DNA of 64,000 bases, taken from contig CAWIQD010000032.1 in NCBI GenBank assembly GCA_963837945.1, positions 62,001-126,000 of the forward strand, written 5' to 3'. Below the pieces are notes generated by a model. That model saw nothing but the letters and a program-made list of their open reading frames with translations, did not search any database and had not been told where the DNA came from. Shown one piece after another: positions 43,759-52,577 of this stretch (position 1 is its first letter; each line of letters starts with the position of its first letter). This stretch comes from CAVUBL01 sp963837945 (GTDB taxonomy: Bacteria > Acidobacteriota > Thermoanaerobaculia > Multivoradales > DATKCC01). Both the position numbers and the translations under genes were made by a program.

Positions 43759-46400
43759 TTACGGCCGGATCTGCGCTCGCGGCCTGAGGCGCACTCTCAT
43801 CTCCTGGTAGATCGGCACGTGGACGCCAGGAGCCACTTCGAGGCTGACGGCCAGCGCGTAGGGGACCGACGTGCCGAGATCTCCTGCGTCGGCTCGGCAG
43901 CTCACCTTGATCACCAGCTCGTCGTCGTCGCCGAACACGGCCACCTTGTCTCCCTCGAAGACCTCGTGCTGGACGGTTCCGCGCATGGCGGCGGAATGGT
44001 CCGCTTCGCAGCGGCCCACCTGGAGCAGACCTGTCGAATCCTCGCCATCGGCCTCGGCCTTCGGCTCGAACCAGAGCTGCGCTTGCCTGTAGCGCTTGTC
44101 TCGCGCGTTGATCGGGCTCAGCCAGGCCAGGGTCACCGTGAGCCGCCGCCATAGGTGCTGGCCGCTCAGGCTCGGGGGCAGCGCAATCCGGAAGACGTGA
44201 CCTTCTCCGTCACCGAGCTCACCCCATCCACAGAGCGTGGCGCGCTGGTCATGGCACCCCAGGAGGCGGTCTCGGTGGGGAAAGCCGTACCCCAGGTACC
44301 GCCCCAGGTCCATCCGGCTCGGATTCCGGCCGAGAGGAACCGCTAGGAGTTCCCGCATTAGGTCCTGGGACGGCCCCCAGCTCGCACCGTGGACGAGAAG
44401 AGCCTTGAGGAGCGGCACCAGGAACCGCCGCTCCGGTAGAAGCCCCAGAGGCTCGGCTGCCAAGAGCCCGGGGAGGCGCTCGTAGAGCTGAGCTGCGGCG
44501 CGGCTCGTGAGCGCTGCGGCGTTGCTGGTTCCGGAAGCGTAACTCGTTCGATCCAATCGCCCCGGAGCCCCGGCTCCGCCGGGAGACGCCATCCGTTGCC
44601 CGGGTGGGTGCGCTGGCACACTGGCCTGTTCGAGCTCCACGCCCGAGTCGGTGGACGAGTAGCTGTCCCGGTAGAGCTGACGCCCCGCCGGGTAGTGGAG
44701 GTCCGGCTTGATCGAGCGCCTGACGCCCGTGCCGAGGGCTGCCGCGGGACTCGGGAGCCGGGCGCCATCGTCATCTCCGAACGGATCGATTCGATCTCGG
44801 CTCTCGTACGCTCCCCCGGCGTCGGCGTGCTCGCCGCCGACCGTCAGGGCGTTGATCGACTCCGCGGGCGCCAGAAGCCGCTGGAGGTGGGCGCGCCGGA
44901 CCATCGCCTCCCAGGAGAGCTTCCGTAGCACTGTCGAATCGAGTCTCCGGAGCTCCTCTCGCGAGCACGAGAGATCGAGCCGGCGCGCGGAGGGCGGATT
45001 TCCCGCGCTGACGACGAAGAGCATGCCCTTCTCCCACGCCAGCCAGTCGAGGAGCCGCGCGAGCGGGCTGATGTGCTGATCGAAGGGGCGGGATGGGTCG
45101 CCGAGGGAGAGATTGACGATCAGAATCCCCGGCGCGACTGGTTCCTCGTCCCTCTCGCCTTCGAGCATCCGGCGCACGGCCCGGTGAACGAAGTCGACCT
45201 CCAGGACGTCTTCCGGGATGGCTTCCATCGACTTGGAGGGACCGACCTGCGCCGGGCGCAGGAGGGGGCGCGAGTAGACCGGCCGAGCAAGTGGCGCCTG
45301 ACCGGAGGTCTCACCGAGATCGCCGTGGATGAGGAGCGAGGCCATCGCCGTTCCGTGGCGACGCTGTGCCGCCGGAACCTCCGCCGCCCACCCGTCCGGA
45401 TCGTCGATCCACAGCCGGCCTCGAAGCAGCTCGTGGCCCTCGAGAGGCAACCCGTCCAGCACCGCGACGACAGGCTCTCGGTCTTCCAGCGGGCCCCCGA
45501 TCGCGCCCTCGATCGCTGCGGCGGCCTCCTCCGCTCCCAGAGGAACCGCGAACTGCGCCACCGGCCGCAGGAACATGATGCCCTCGCAGCGAACAGCTCG
45601 ACCTCCTGGCCAGCGACGATCTCGGCCGCCCGCTCCCGCGGCACCTCCACGATGCACGCGTGGTAGCGAATCTCCGGGATCGCCACGGACTGCCCGACGA
45701 GCCGCCCGCCGGCCCGGCGCAGCCGGACCTCCAGCTCCAGGAGCTGGCTCTTCCGCCTCTGCTCCCCCTGGCGGTACCAGAGCTCGACCTCGGCTCGAAC
45801 CGTCGGCTCACCGTACTCGAGCCGCTCCGTCCAGTCCTCGATGAGCCCGGTCTCGCGGAGCCGGTCCTCTGACCCCCAGGGACGGATCCTCCGGATGCTC
45901 TGGAAGGCGTGCCGCCAGGGCGCTAAGCCTCTCGGAAGCTGGACCTTCTCGTCCGCCTCGTATCGCCGCCACAGGGAGAGCAACTCCTCCTGCGCTCGGC
46001 GATCGCTCATCACCAGGTAGACCGTGCCCCCGACTGGCTTTGCTCTCTTCGTCTCCCGCTGGAAATCCTCTCCGGCCGGCATCTCCGGCTCGTCCTCCTC
46101 GGCGAGCCACTCGAGGCCGGGGATCTTCCCTACCGCCTTGTAGAACCGGTCGATCGTCCCCGCCGTCTCGATCACCAGGGCGAGCTCGGGCTCGACGCCC
46201 GCGAGCTCGCCCCGGAGCTCGAGTCGTCGCCTCTCGAACGCCTCCTGCAAGCGCTGGAGCTGTGGGCGGACCCGCTCCACCTGGCGGCCGTGTCCCCAGC
46301 GCTTGATGCGCGCACCAAAGCCTCGTTTCTTGGCCCGCTCCGCCGGCTCGGCGGCCGGGAGCGGCAGGTAGGGAAATGGCCGGCGATCGCCGTCGGGCAT
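43759..46400 (-). pseudogene. S8 subtilisin-like protease of an IetAS-type pair, frameshifted
   Basis: The first frame (ATG 46400) encodes about 270 residues with a basic start, a charged helical segment and a beta-rich part ending EIVAGQEVELFA. At about 45590 the frame changes and continues with CEGIMFLRPVAQFAVP and the subtilase domain. The Asp is in EPVVAVLDGLPLEGHE, the His in RRHGTAMASLLIHGD, and the Ser (about 626) in SYASGTSNAAALTSRA; all three are kept. The span is 3n+2, so one missing base explains the break and gives about 880 residues. The ATPase gene lies three bases upstream. This ATPase/subtilase order matches IetAS, reported as an anti-phage defence system. Confidence 0.8.
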
Positions 46401-46403
46401 GCC

Positions 46404-47381
46404 TTACGTCTGCGCCTCCGCGGACGGCGAGTAGCGCGCACGCCACTGGTTCAAGCGTTCGTGGAGAATGCGCGCCGGGGCGACATCGGCCTGCGCCAAC
46501 ACCTGTCTCCGGAGCAGGTCGAGCACGAACTCCTCGACCTCTCCGAAGCTCGCGCCTTCGAGATGGCGGGCGAGGTTCGAGGGCTCGCAGCCCAGATCGA
46601 GCCGGAGCTCCTCGCGAAAGCGGCCGAGGAGGGTCGCAATCCCGTGCCGGTCGGGCCTCGGTAGCTCGAGACGTACCTGGAAGCGGCGCCACACGGCGCG
46701 GTCGAGGAGCTCGGGGTGGTTGGTGGCGGTGACGACGACCACGTGGCTGGGGAGCCGATCGATCTGGAGCAAGAGGGTGCTCACGACGCGCTTGATCTCC
46801 CCCGTCTCGTGCTCGTCCCCCCGCTCCTTGCCCAACGTGTCGAACTCGTCGAAGAAGAGTACGCAGCGCCGCGTCCGGACGTAGTCGAAGAGCCGCTGAA
46901 GCCGCGACGAGGTCTCGCCCAGGTAGCTCGCGACCACGGTCTCGTAGCGCACCACGCAGAGCGGAACGACAAGCTCGGTAGCCAGCGCCTCCGCGAGGCT
47001 GGTCTTGCCATTGCCCGGGGGGCCAGCGAGGAGTAGCCGATGCCGGGGCTCGAGGTTGTGGCTCCTCAGCAGCTCGGCCCGATGCTGCTCCTCGACGACT
47101 TCCTGGATCGCCGAGGCCACCACCTCCGGGAGTACCAGCTCGCGAAGGCTCCGCTCCGGCAAGATCTCGAGCACCTGCTCGCCGGCGAGGCTCGCCATTC
47201 GTGGCTCGGGCAACCGGCCCGCGCCGTTGGTTTTCAGTGAGTCAACCAGACGCTCGGCCAGGACGTGGTGGTGCTTCGCTCGCTCCTCGGCGACGAGCGC
47301 CTCCACCGTCTTACGCAGCAGCACTTGGTCGCCGCGTGCAGCGGAACGAACCAGACGAATGAGGAGGTCTGCGCGGGCCAT
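46404..47381 (-). CDS. AAA+ ATPase of an IetAS-type pair
   Basis: A 325-residue protein from ATG 47381 (MARADLLIRLVRSAARGDQ). A start 17 codons upstream is possible but less like the family. It has Walker A AGPPGNGKTSLA (about 119-130), Walker B CVLFFDEFD (173-181), sensor 1 VVVTATNHPELLD and an arginine finger in DRAVWRRFQVRL. The order and the short helical N-terminal domain (RKTVEALVAEERAKHHHVLA) resemble the ATPase of IetAS, which in the known system works with the subtilase. Only three bases separate the two genes. The upstream spacer holds the hairpin after orf207 copy C. Confidence 0.85.
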   Translation of the reverse strand: MARADLLIRLVRSAARGDQVLLRKTVEALVAEERAKHHHVLAERLVDSLKTNGAGRLPEPRMASLAGEQVLEILPERSLRELVLPEVVASAIQEVVEEQHRAELLRSHNLEPRHRLLLAGPPGNGKTSLAEALATELVVPLCVVRYETVVASYLGETSSRLQRLFDYVRTRRCVLFFDEFDTLGKERGDEHETGEIKRVVSTLLLQIDRLPSHVVVVTATNHPELLDRAVWRRFQVRLELPRPDRHGIATLLGRFREELRLDLGCEPSNLARHLEGASFGEVEEFVLDLLRRQVLAQADVAPARILHERLNQWRARYSPSAEAQT

Positions 47382-47479
47382 GTCGGGTCGGGGCAACGTG
47401 CCGTCGATGCAGCTCGAATGTAGCACAGGCATGTGGCTGGTTTCGGGCTTTGCGGCGCTTTCCCTGGCTGCAGGGAAAC

Positions 47480-47512
47480 GCCGGCCGGAGCGAGCAAAGC
47501 GCCCCGGCCGGC
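47480..47512 (-). terminator. GC hairpin after orf207 copy C
   Basis: A perfect nine-base stem, GCCGGCCGG (47480-47488) with CCGGCCGGC (47504-47512), 27 bases after the orf207 stop on the minus strand and before the ATPase gene. Same core as the hairpins after copies A and B. Confidence 0.6.
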
Positions 47513-47539
47513 AGCACCTCGTGCCGCGCTACCTCAGGC

Positions 47540-48163
47540 CTACTCCTTCCCCTCCAGCCGGCGCATGAGGGCGCGGCCGAGGATGGGGGAGACCTCGGGG
47601 CCGAGGGCCTCGAGGGCGAGGGCCATCGCCTCCGGGTTCGCCGCCAGGCAGGCGACGGCGTGGAGGTACGCCAGGAGCTCCTCGTCCGGCCGCGCCAGGT
47701 GGCCCAGGTGCACCCCGCCGTCGTGGAGGGGAACGCCGAGGCGCGCCCGCTTGGGGCTCTGGCGGACGGGCGTCCGCTTGAGCGTCAGGCGATTGGGCGT
47801 GGCGAGCGCCGAGAGCGCCGCGGCGCAGAGCAGCGCGCTCGGCCGGCGCAGGAACACCGCCATCGCCGGGTCGCCGCCGGCCGCCGACTCGCCCTTCCGG
47901 ACGACGGCGTAGAGCGTGCCGGAGCCGGCCGGCACCGCTTCCACCTCCCACGAGCCCGCCGCGATCGCCTGCTGGGCGAACGGCGGCTCCTCGCGGTCGA
48001 GCGTCCGCGACAGGTAGAGCGCCGAGAAGGCGTTCGCCGGCGGCGTCCGGCGCGCCGGCGCCTCGGGGCGCGAGGGCTCATCGGTGGAATGAGGGCTGCG
48101 GGTGGAAACGGACTCGACGTCAGAGACGGAACTGCGGGTGCTACTCTTCTTCGTGCTTCGCAT
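47540..48163 (-). CDS. orf207 copy C: intact small protein of unknown function
   Basis: A 207-residue protein from ATG 48163 with a good ribosome site (AAAGGAGA). The first 45 residues are Ser/Thr/Pro/Arg-rich and probably disordered. The rest is a compact domain with SWEVEAVPAGSGTLYAVVRK, PAMAVFLRRPSALLCAAALS and the well-conserved end LHAVACLAANPEAMALALEA and LGRALMRRLEGKE. I do not recognise it. Two partial copies lie at 40109 and 41951. It is placed between the MmeI-like gene and the ATPase/subtilase pair and is the only copy likely to make protein. Confidence 0.8.
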   Translation of the reverse strand: MRSTKKSSTRSSVSDVESVSTRSPHSTDEPSRPEAPARRTPPANAFSALYLSRTLDREEPPFAQQAIAAGSWEVEAVPAGSGTLYAVVRKGESAAGGDPAMAVFLRRPSALLCAAALSALATPNRLTLKRTPVRQSPKRARLGVPLHDGGVHLGHLARPDEELLAYLHAVACLAANPEAMALALEALGPEVSPILGRALMRRLEGKE

Positions 48164-48187
48164 CGGACCAAGTCTCCTTTGCGGAGT

Positions 48188-48218
48188 GGCCCGGGCGAGC
48201 TTTCACCTCGCTCGGGCC
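48188..48218 (-). terminator. GC hairpin between the MmeI-like gene and orf207
   Basis: GGCCCGGGCGAG (48188-48199) and CTCGCTCGGGCC (48207-48218) pair at 11 of 12 positions with a seven-base loop. It lies about 200 bases after the MmeI-like stop and 25 before the orf207 start, in a 255-base spacer with no other gene. It could end MmeI transcription or lie in the orf207 leader. Confidence 0.5.
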
Positions 48219-48418
48219 GTCTACGGGTTCCCGGCGGCCTCGGAGGGCTGGATCCGGCCAAGAGCCGGGGCTCCGCCCGAGGGCCGGGGCTCGACTTTCC
48301 GCCACACTACCGCGCACAGAGGAAGAAGTCAAGCAAGTCCGGGATCCTCGTCAATCCGCGAAGCCCGCGGTCCCTCTATCGGGTTTCCACTCCCGGCGGA
48401 CCGAGGACCGCCCCGAGA

Positions 48419-51347
48419 TCAATCGTCCGCCGCGGCTCCGGAACGTTGGAGATTCAGGGCGAGGAGGCGCTCGAGGATCTCCTCGTCGGGGAGGTCGGCG
48501 GGCCAGCCGTAGGCGGTGGCGACGGCTTCGTCGAGGGCCTGGTGGGCGTTGGCGAGCCAGGTGGGGCGCTGGTTGTAGAGGTTGGTGAGGGTGCGCTTGG
48601 CGAGCCGGGCGGCGGCGTCCTCGTCCTTGGCGACGAGGCGGGGGTAGCGGACGGTGCCGATGCCGCGGTCGTCGGGGTCGTGGACGTAGCGGGCCCAGGG
48701 GCCGTCGGTCGCTCCGGGGAACTCGAGGATCTCTTCCCTCACCCACTCGGGCGGGTTGAGCCAGTGTTCGCGGAGCTGGTCGAGCTCCCGCGCGGCGGAG
48801 GCAATGGCTTCTCTCTGCTCTTCGGTCGGGTCCGGGAAGGGGAAGGTCTCGAAGCAGGTGGTCGGCGTGTAGCGGAAACCGGACTCGCGCTCCCGAACTT
48901 GAGTGCCGTGAGCTCTGGCCCAAAGCTCGTGAACCGTCGAGTGCAGAACTCCGAAGTCGTAGTCGGCCTGGAGAGGAAAGGCGATGAGCTGATGGTCTGC
49001 GAGCGTTGGCCACTCCATCCAGACGAAGAGACGGTGCTTCGAGACTGTCGGTGTCGCTAGGAAGCGGCTGAGCCCCTCAAGAGCGGCCCGCATTGCCGGT
49101 CTCGGCTCGACGTGGATCCACCAGCGCTCTCGGTACGCGGCTCGCTTGTTCTTTCGGCGAGCGGGAAGGACGTTCTCGCGAAGAAACTCGAACGGCGCTT
49201 GGTACCGCGCAGCCTCCTCTTCGCTCCTTGCGACACCGAAGTCGATGATGAATAGCCCTCGACGTCTGCGGGTCAGATCCGAGCCGTTCACCCAGGGGAC
49301 GATGACGTCCGAGTTCGGTCGCCCGTGGGGATTTGGTTCCCGGAGCAGGCCGATTGCCTGGTCCGGCTCCTGCTCGAAGGCTCCTCCCTTCGTGTCCGCC
49401 ATGAAGGCCTTGTCACGTTGATCGGGCAAGCGCCGGGCCTGGGTCAGGTCAACCGTGCTTGTCAGGTTCGAGTGGATCTCCTCGACTTCCGCACCATCCA
49501 ACAGCGGTGCAATGCTCTCCGACCGCCCAAAGCCCACCATGGACACGTGGACAGTCGCGCCATCAAGCACCCAGTCCCGATCGCTCTCAGCGAAGAAGAT
49601 CTCCCCGCTCTCCTTGATCCGCTTGAGCACCAGCCGGTTGGCGCCTCCTCGAATGCCCTGCGTCGCCAGCAGCCCCGCTCGCTTCGCCCTTCCCTTCTCG
49701 ATCTGTTCCCTCGCCTTCTCGAACCAGTAGGTCACCAGGTCCGCCTCGGCCGGCACCCGGCCGTCCCAGAGCTCGAAAAGCCGATCCACGTATTCGTCGC
49801 CGAGCTGCGCTCGCATCTTCTTCCCGCCCAGAAACGGCGGGTTCCCGACGATGAAGTCCACCTTGGGCCACTCGGGCTCCTTGGCGTGCTCGGGGTCCGA
49901 GAGATCGAGGATCGCGTCCTTGCACTCGAAGGTGTCCATGCGCCGGAGGATCGGCTCGCCCCAGGCGCCGGAGCCGTGCTGGCGGGTCCACTGGAGGTAG
50001 CCGATCCAGACGGTCATCTGGGCGAGCTCGAAGGCGTAGGGGTTGATCTCGATGCCGTGGAGCTGCCAGGGGCCGACGAGGGGGACGTCGGGGGTGAGGC
50101 CGTTGTCCAGGGCGAAGACCGCGACCTCCTTCTCCAGGTCCTTGAGCTTCTGGAGGGTGACGTAGAGGAAGTTGCCGGAGCCGCAGGCCGGGTCGAGCAC
50201 CCGGAGGTTCGCCAGGCGATTGTGGAAGCGGCGGAGCATCATCTCCGCTTCGAGGCGGGCCTTCTTGAGCTTCTGCGGTCCGAGGGGCCTGGAGCTCTCG
50301 CGTTGCTTCTCGCTCGGGTCCTTCTTGCCGGTCTCGAGGACGTTCGCGACCACCGCCTGGACGTCTCGCCACTCGCGGCGCAGCGGCTTCATCACGACCG
50401 GCTCGACCAGGGTCTCGATGTCGTCGCGGCTGGTGTAGTGGGCGCCGAGCTGCGAGCGCTTGTCCGGGTCCATGCCGCGCTCGAAGAGGGTGCCGAAGAT
50501 CGACGGGTCGATGGCGCTCCAGTCGAGGCGGGCGGCCTGGTAGAGGCGGTCGAGCTCGTCGCGGGTGAGCTCCAGGGTGCCGTCGGCGGCGAAGAGGTTG
50601 CCGTTGAAGCGGTGGATCACGTCCGCGCCGAAGGTGCCGCCCTCGTTCATCGCCGTGAAGAGCTGGCGGGTGAAGCTGCGCGAAGAGCTCCGGCTTCTTG
50701 CGGCTCTGCTCGAGGATCCGGGTGACGAGGCCGTCGGGCAGGAGGCCGATGTCCTCGGCGAAGAGGGAGAAGACGAGGCGGTCGAGGAAATGGGCGACCT
50801 CGCGGGGGTCCAAGCCGCGCTCGCGGAGCGAGACCGCGATCTCGCCCACGGTGCGGGCGGCGTCGGCCGTGATCGCCTCGCTGACCGCGCCGGGCTTGAG
50901 CTTCTGCGGGGCGACGAAGACCGAGCGGACGATCTCGAGGCTCCGCGGGTCGCCCAGGTCTTCGAGCCGGACCTCGTGGACCTCCTGCCGGGTGGCCGTG
51001 AAGTTGGTGTGGACCACCAGGCGGTCCATGTCGCAGGTGACGAGGAGCGGCGGGTTCTCGAGGTCGGCGCGGTACTGGTCGAGCTGGAGGTAGGCGGCGT
51101 CCAGGTCCTTGTGGCGGCCCTTGTACTCCCAGGCGAAGTAGCCGCGCTTCCAGACGTCGGCCCAGCCGTCCGAGCCGCCCTTCTTGGCGGCGCCCTTCTC
51201 GAAGGTGAACCAGTCGCCGGTGGGGTCGACCTCCGCCGGCTTCGGGTGGTCGAAGAGCTCGCAGAGGTCGAGGAAGTGCTGCTGGGCGGCGGAGCGCTCG
51301 GTGAGCGCTACGCGGCGCCACTTGTCGATGAACTCGGCGACGTTCAT
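48419..51347 (-). pseudogene. MmeI-like type IIL restriction-modification enzyme, frameshifted
   Basis: A single-chain restriction/methyltransferase of about 975 codons in two frames. The N-terminal nuclease domain from ATG 51347 has the MmeI-type D-X9-E-X-K site: Asp64, Glu74, Lys76 in ADVWKRGYFAWEYKGRHKDL. This is followed by ENPPLLVTCDMDRLVVHTNF. At about 50668 the frame changes: SFTRQLFTAMNEGGTFGAD continues in the other frame. Then come AdoMet motif I, NLRVLDPACGSGNFLYV, and the catalytic motif IV DFIVGNPPFLGG of N6-adenine methyltransferases. A target-recognition region and C-terminal helices fill the rest. The span is 3n+1. If the indel is real, the nuclease part is separated from the methyltransferase part. 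Confidence 0.87.
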
Positions 51348-51537
51348 GGTGTGGTCTGTGCGGGCCCGTGGCCCGCCTCGGGTTTGGGGATTGTAGCGGG
51401 TTCGGCGGCGCAGATCGGGGAAACTCCGAGGGGCAGCCGTGATCCCGCCCGAGCTCGAGGCCGAGATCCGGCGCCTGGCCACGGCTGAGGGCTGGCGCCA
51501 GGGGACGATCGCCCCGGCATCTCGGCGTGCGAGGCCT

Positions 51538-51563
51538 TACCATGGCAAAGTTGGACCATGGTA
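51538..51563 (+). promoter_or_regulatory. Probable VapBC operator
   Basis: A perfect inverted repeat, TACCATGG - ten bases - CCATGGTA, ends 10 bases before the vapB start. TAGAAT (51562-51567) overlaps the right arm and could be the -10 box. AbrB-type VapB antitoxins bind such repeats with the toxin to repress their own operon. Other than this the 226 bases from 51348 to 51573 hold no gene. Confidence 0.65.
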
Positions 51564-51573
51564 GAATTAAGCC

Positions 51574-51819
51574 ATGCAGGTGACCATCGATCGAGCAGGT
51601 CGGCTGGTGGTGCCGAAACCTCTTCGGGACGAGCTGAAGCTGGAACCGGGTGCCACCTTGGAGTTGCGGGCACGGGAGGGTCGGCTCGAGCTCGAGCCCG
51701 TGGCCGTGCCCATGCGCCTGGTTCGCCGAGGGAAGGGACTGGTCGCCACCACGGACGAGCCCCTGCCGAAGATCGGCGCCGATGACGTGCGAGCGGTCCT
51801 GGAGTCCCAGCGGCGATGA
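51574..51819 (+). CDS. vapB: AbrB-type antitoxin VapB
   Basis: An 81-residue protein with an N-terminal SpoVT/AbrB swapped-hairpin DNA-binding domain: MQVTIDRAGRLVVPKPLRDE followed by LEPGATLELRAREGRLELEP. The C-terminal part ending in ADDVRAVLESQRR would bind the toxin. The stop overlaps the vapC start (ATGA), so production of the two proteins is coupled. It lies at the right end of the accessory region and reads rightward, opposite to most of its neighbours. Confidence 0.9.
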   Translation: MQVTIDRAGRLVVPKPLRDELKLEPGATLELRAREGRLELEPVAVPMRLVRRGKGLVATTDEPLPKIGADDVRAVLESQRR

Positions 51820-52232
51820 TCGCCGTCGACAGCTCGGTGGCGATCGCCGCGTTCGGCGAGTGGCACGAGCTCAACCAACCGGCCTGCGCCGTCCTCGATG
51901 CGGGGGCGGCGATTCCGATCCATGCCCTGCTCGAGACGTACTCGGTGTTGACCGGATTCCCCCGGCCCCACAGGGCCGCGCCTTCGTTGGTGGACACGTG
52001 GTTGGAGGACCGGTTCCAGACGGTCCTGCCACCGCCCAGTGCGAATGCGCAACGGGGCCTGGTTCGGAAATTGGCTGGCGAGGGCCGTACCGGTGGCGCC
52101 GTTTACGACGCCCTGGTCGCTTTGACGGCGAGAACCGCTGGAGCGACCCTGGTGACCGCGGACCGACGTGCACGTTCGATCTACGAGCTGGTCGGGGTGG
52201 CACTGCAGGACCTGAGCGAGCCATCGGTTTGA
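51816..52232 (+). CDS. vapC: PIN-domain toxin VapC
   Basis: A 138-residue PIN ribonuclease. The four acidic positions appear in IAVDSSVAIAAFGEWHEL, ALLETYSVLTGF, GGAVYDALVALTARTA and LVTADRRARSIYELVG. The sequence is normal in length and looks intact. Directly coupled to vapB. The 129 bases after the stop hold only a short repeat of CGGTTTGAG (52225 and 52279) and no gene. Confidence 0.9.
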   Translation: MIAVDSSVAIAAFGEWHELNQPACAVLDAGAAIPIHALLETYSVLTGFPRPHRAAPSLVDTWLEDRFQTVLPPPSANAQRGLVRKLAGEGRTGGAVYDALVALTARTAGATLVTADRRARSIYELVGVALQDLSEPSV

Positions 52233-52361
52233 GCCCCGGGCCAAGCGAGCCCCGGTGTTGGAGCGCTTCGAAAGCCTCGTCGGTTTGAGGCGAAGCTTCA
52301 CTGCTGGTCCTGCCTCGGCTCGTTCGGCTCGACGGCGATCGGGGAAGCCCCGACGCGGTCC

Positions 52362-52577
52362 TCATCCAGGCGGTGGGCTTTGGTCGAGGGCCACGGGTTT
52401 GCCTCCGCGCACCTCGTAGAACGTGACGCTCTTCGGCGCGTCGCCGTGGCGATCGAAGGTGGTGGTGCCGGCGACCCCCTCGTAGCCCTTCAGGCCGGAG
52501 AGGTACTCCCGGATCTCCTGCCCCGTCGTCGCTCCGTGCTCCATCGCCCGGGCCACCATCCCTGCGCCACGATCGAG
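52362..52577 (-). pseudogene. C-terminal fragment of a branched-chain amino-acid-type ABC transporter binding protein
   Basis: The frame reads EHGATTGQEIREYLSGLKGY, then EGVAGTTTFDRHGDAPKSV and FYEVRGGKPVAL, the usual end of LivK-type periplasmic binding proteins. It begins directly after the TAG stop of the SEC-C protein gene and in the same frame, with no signal peptide or N-terminal lobes. So it is a leftover of a gene whose front was replaced. Confidence 0.65.

Noticed and set aside
38903..48163. Integron-like cassette array
   Set aside because: No integron integrase is visible, and the repeated joints are coding copies of orf207 with hairpins rather than attC sites. A repeat-mediated array was kept as a finding instead.
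48419..51347. BREX PglX or DISARM methyltransferase
   Set aside because: The D-X9-E-X-K nuclease site and adjoining blocks fit MmeI-type enzymes, and no BREX or DISARM partner genes are nearby.
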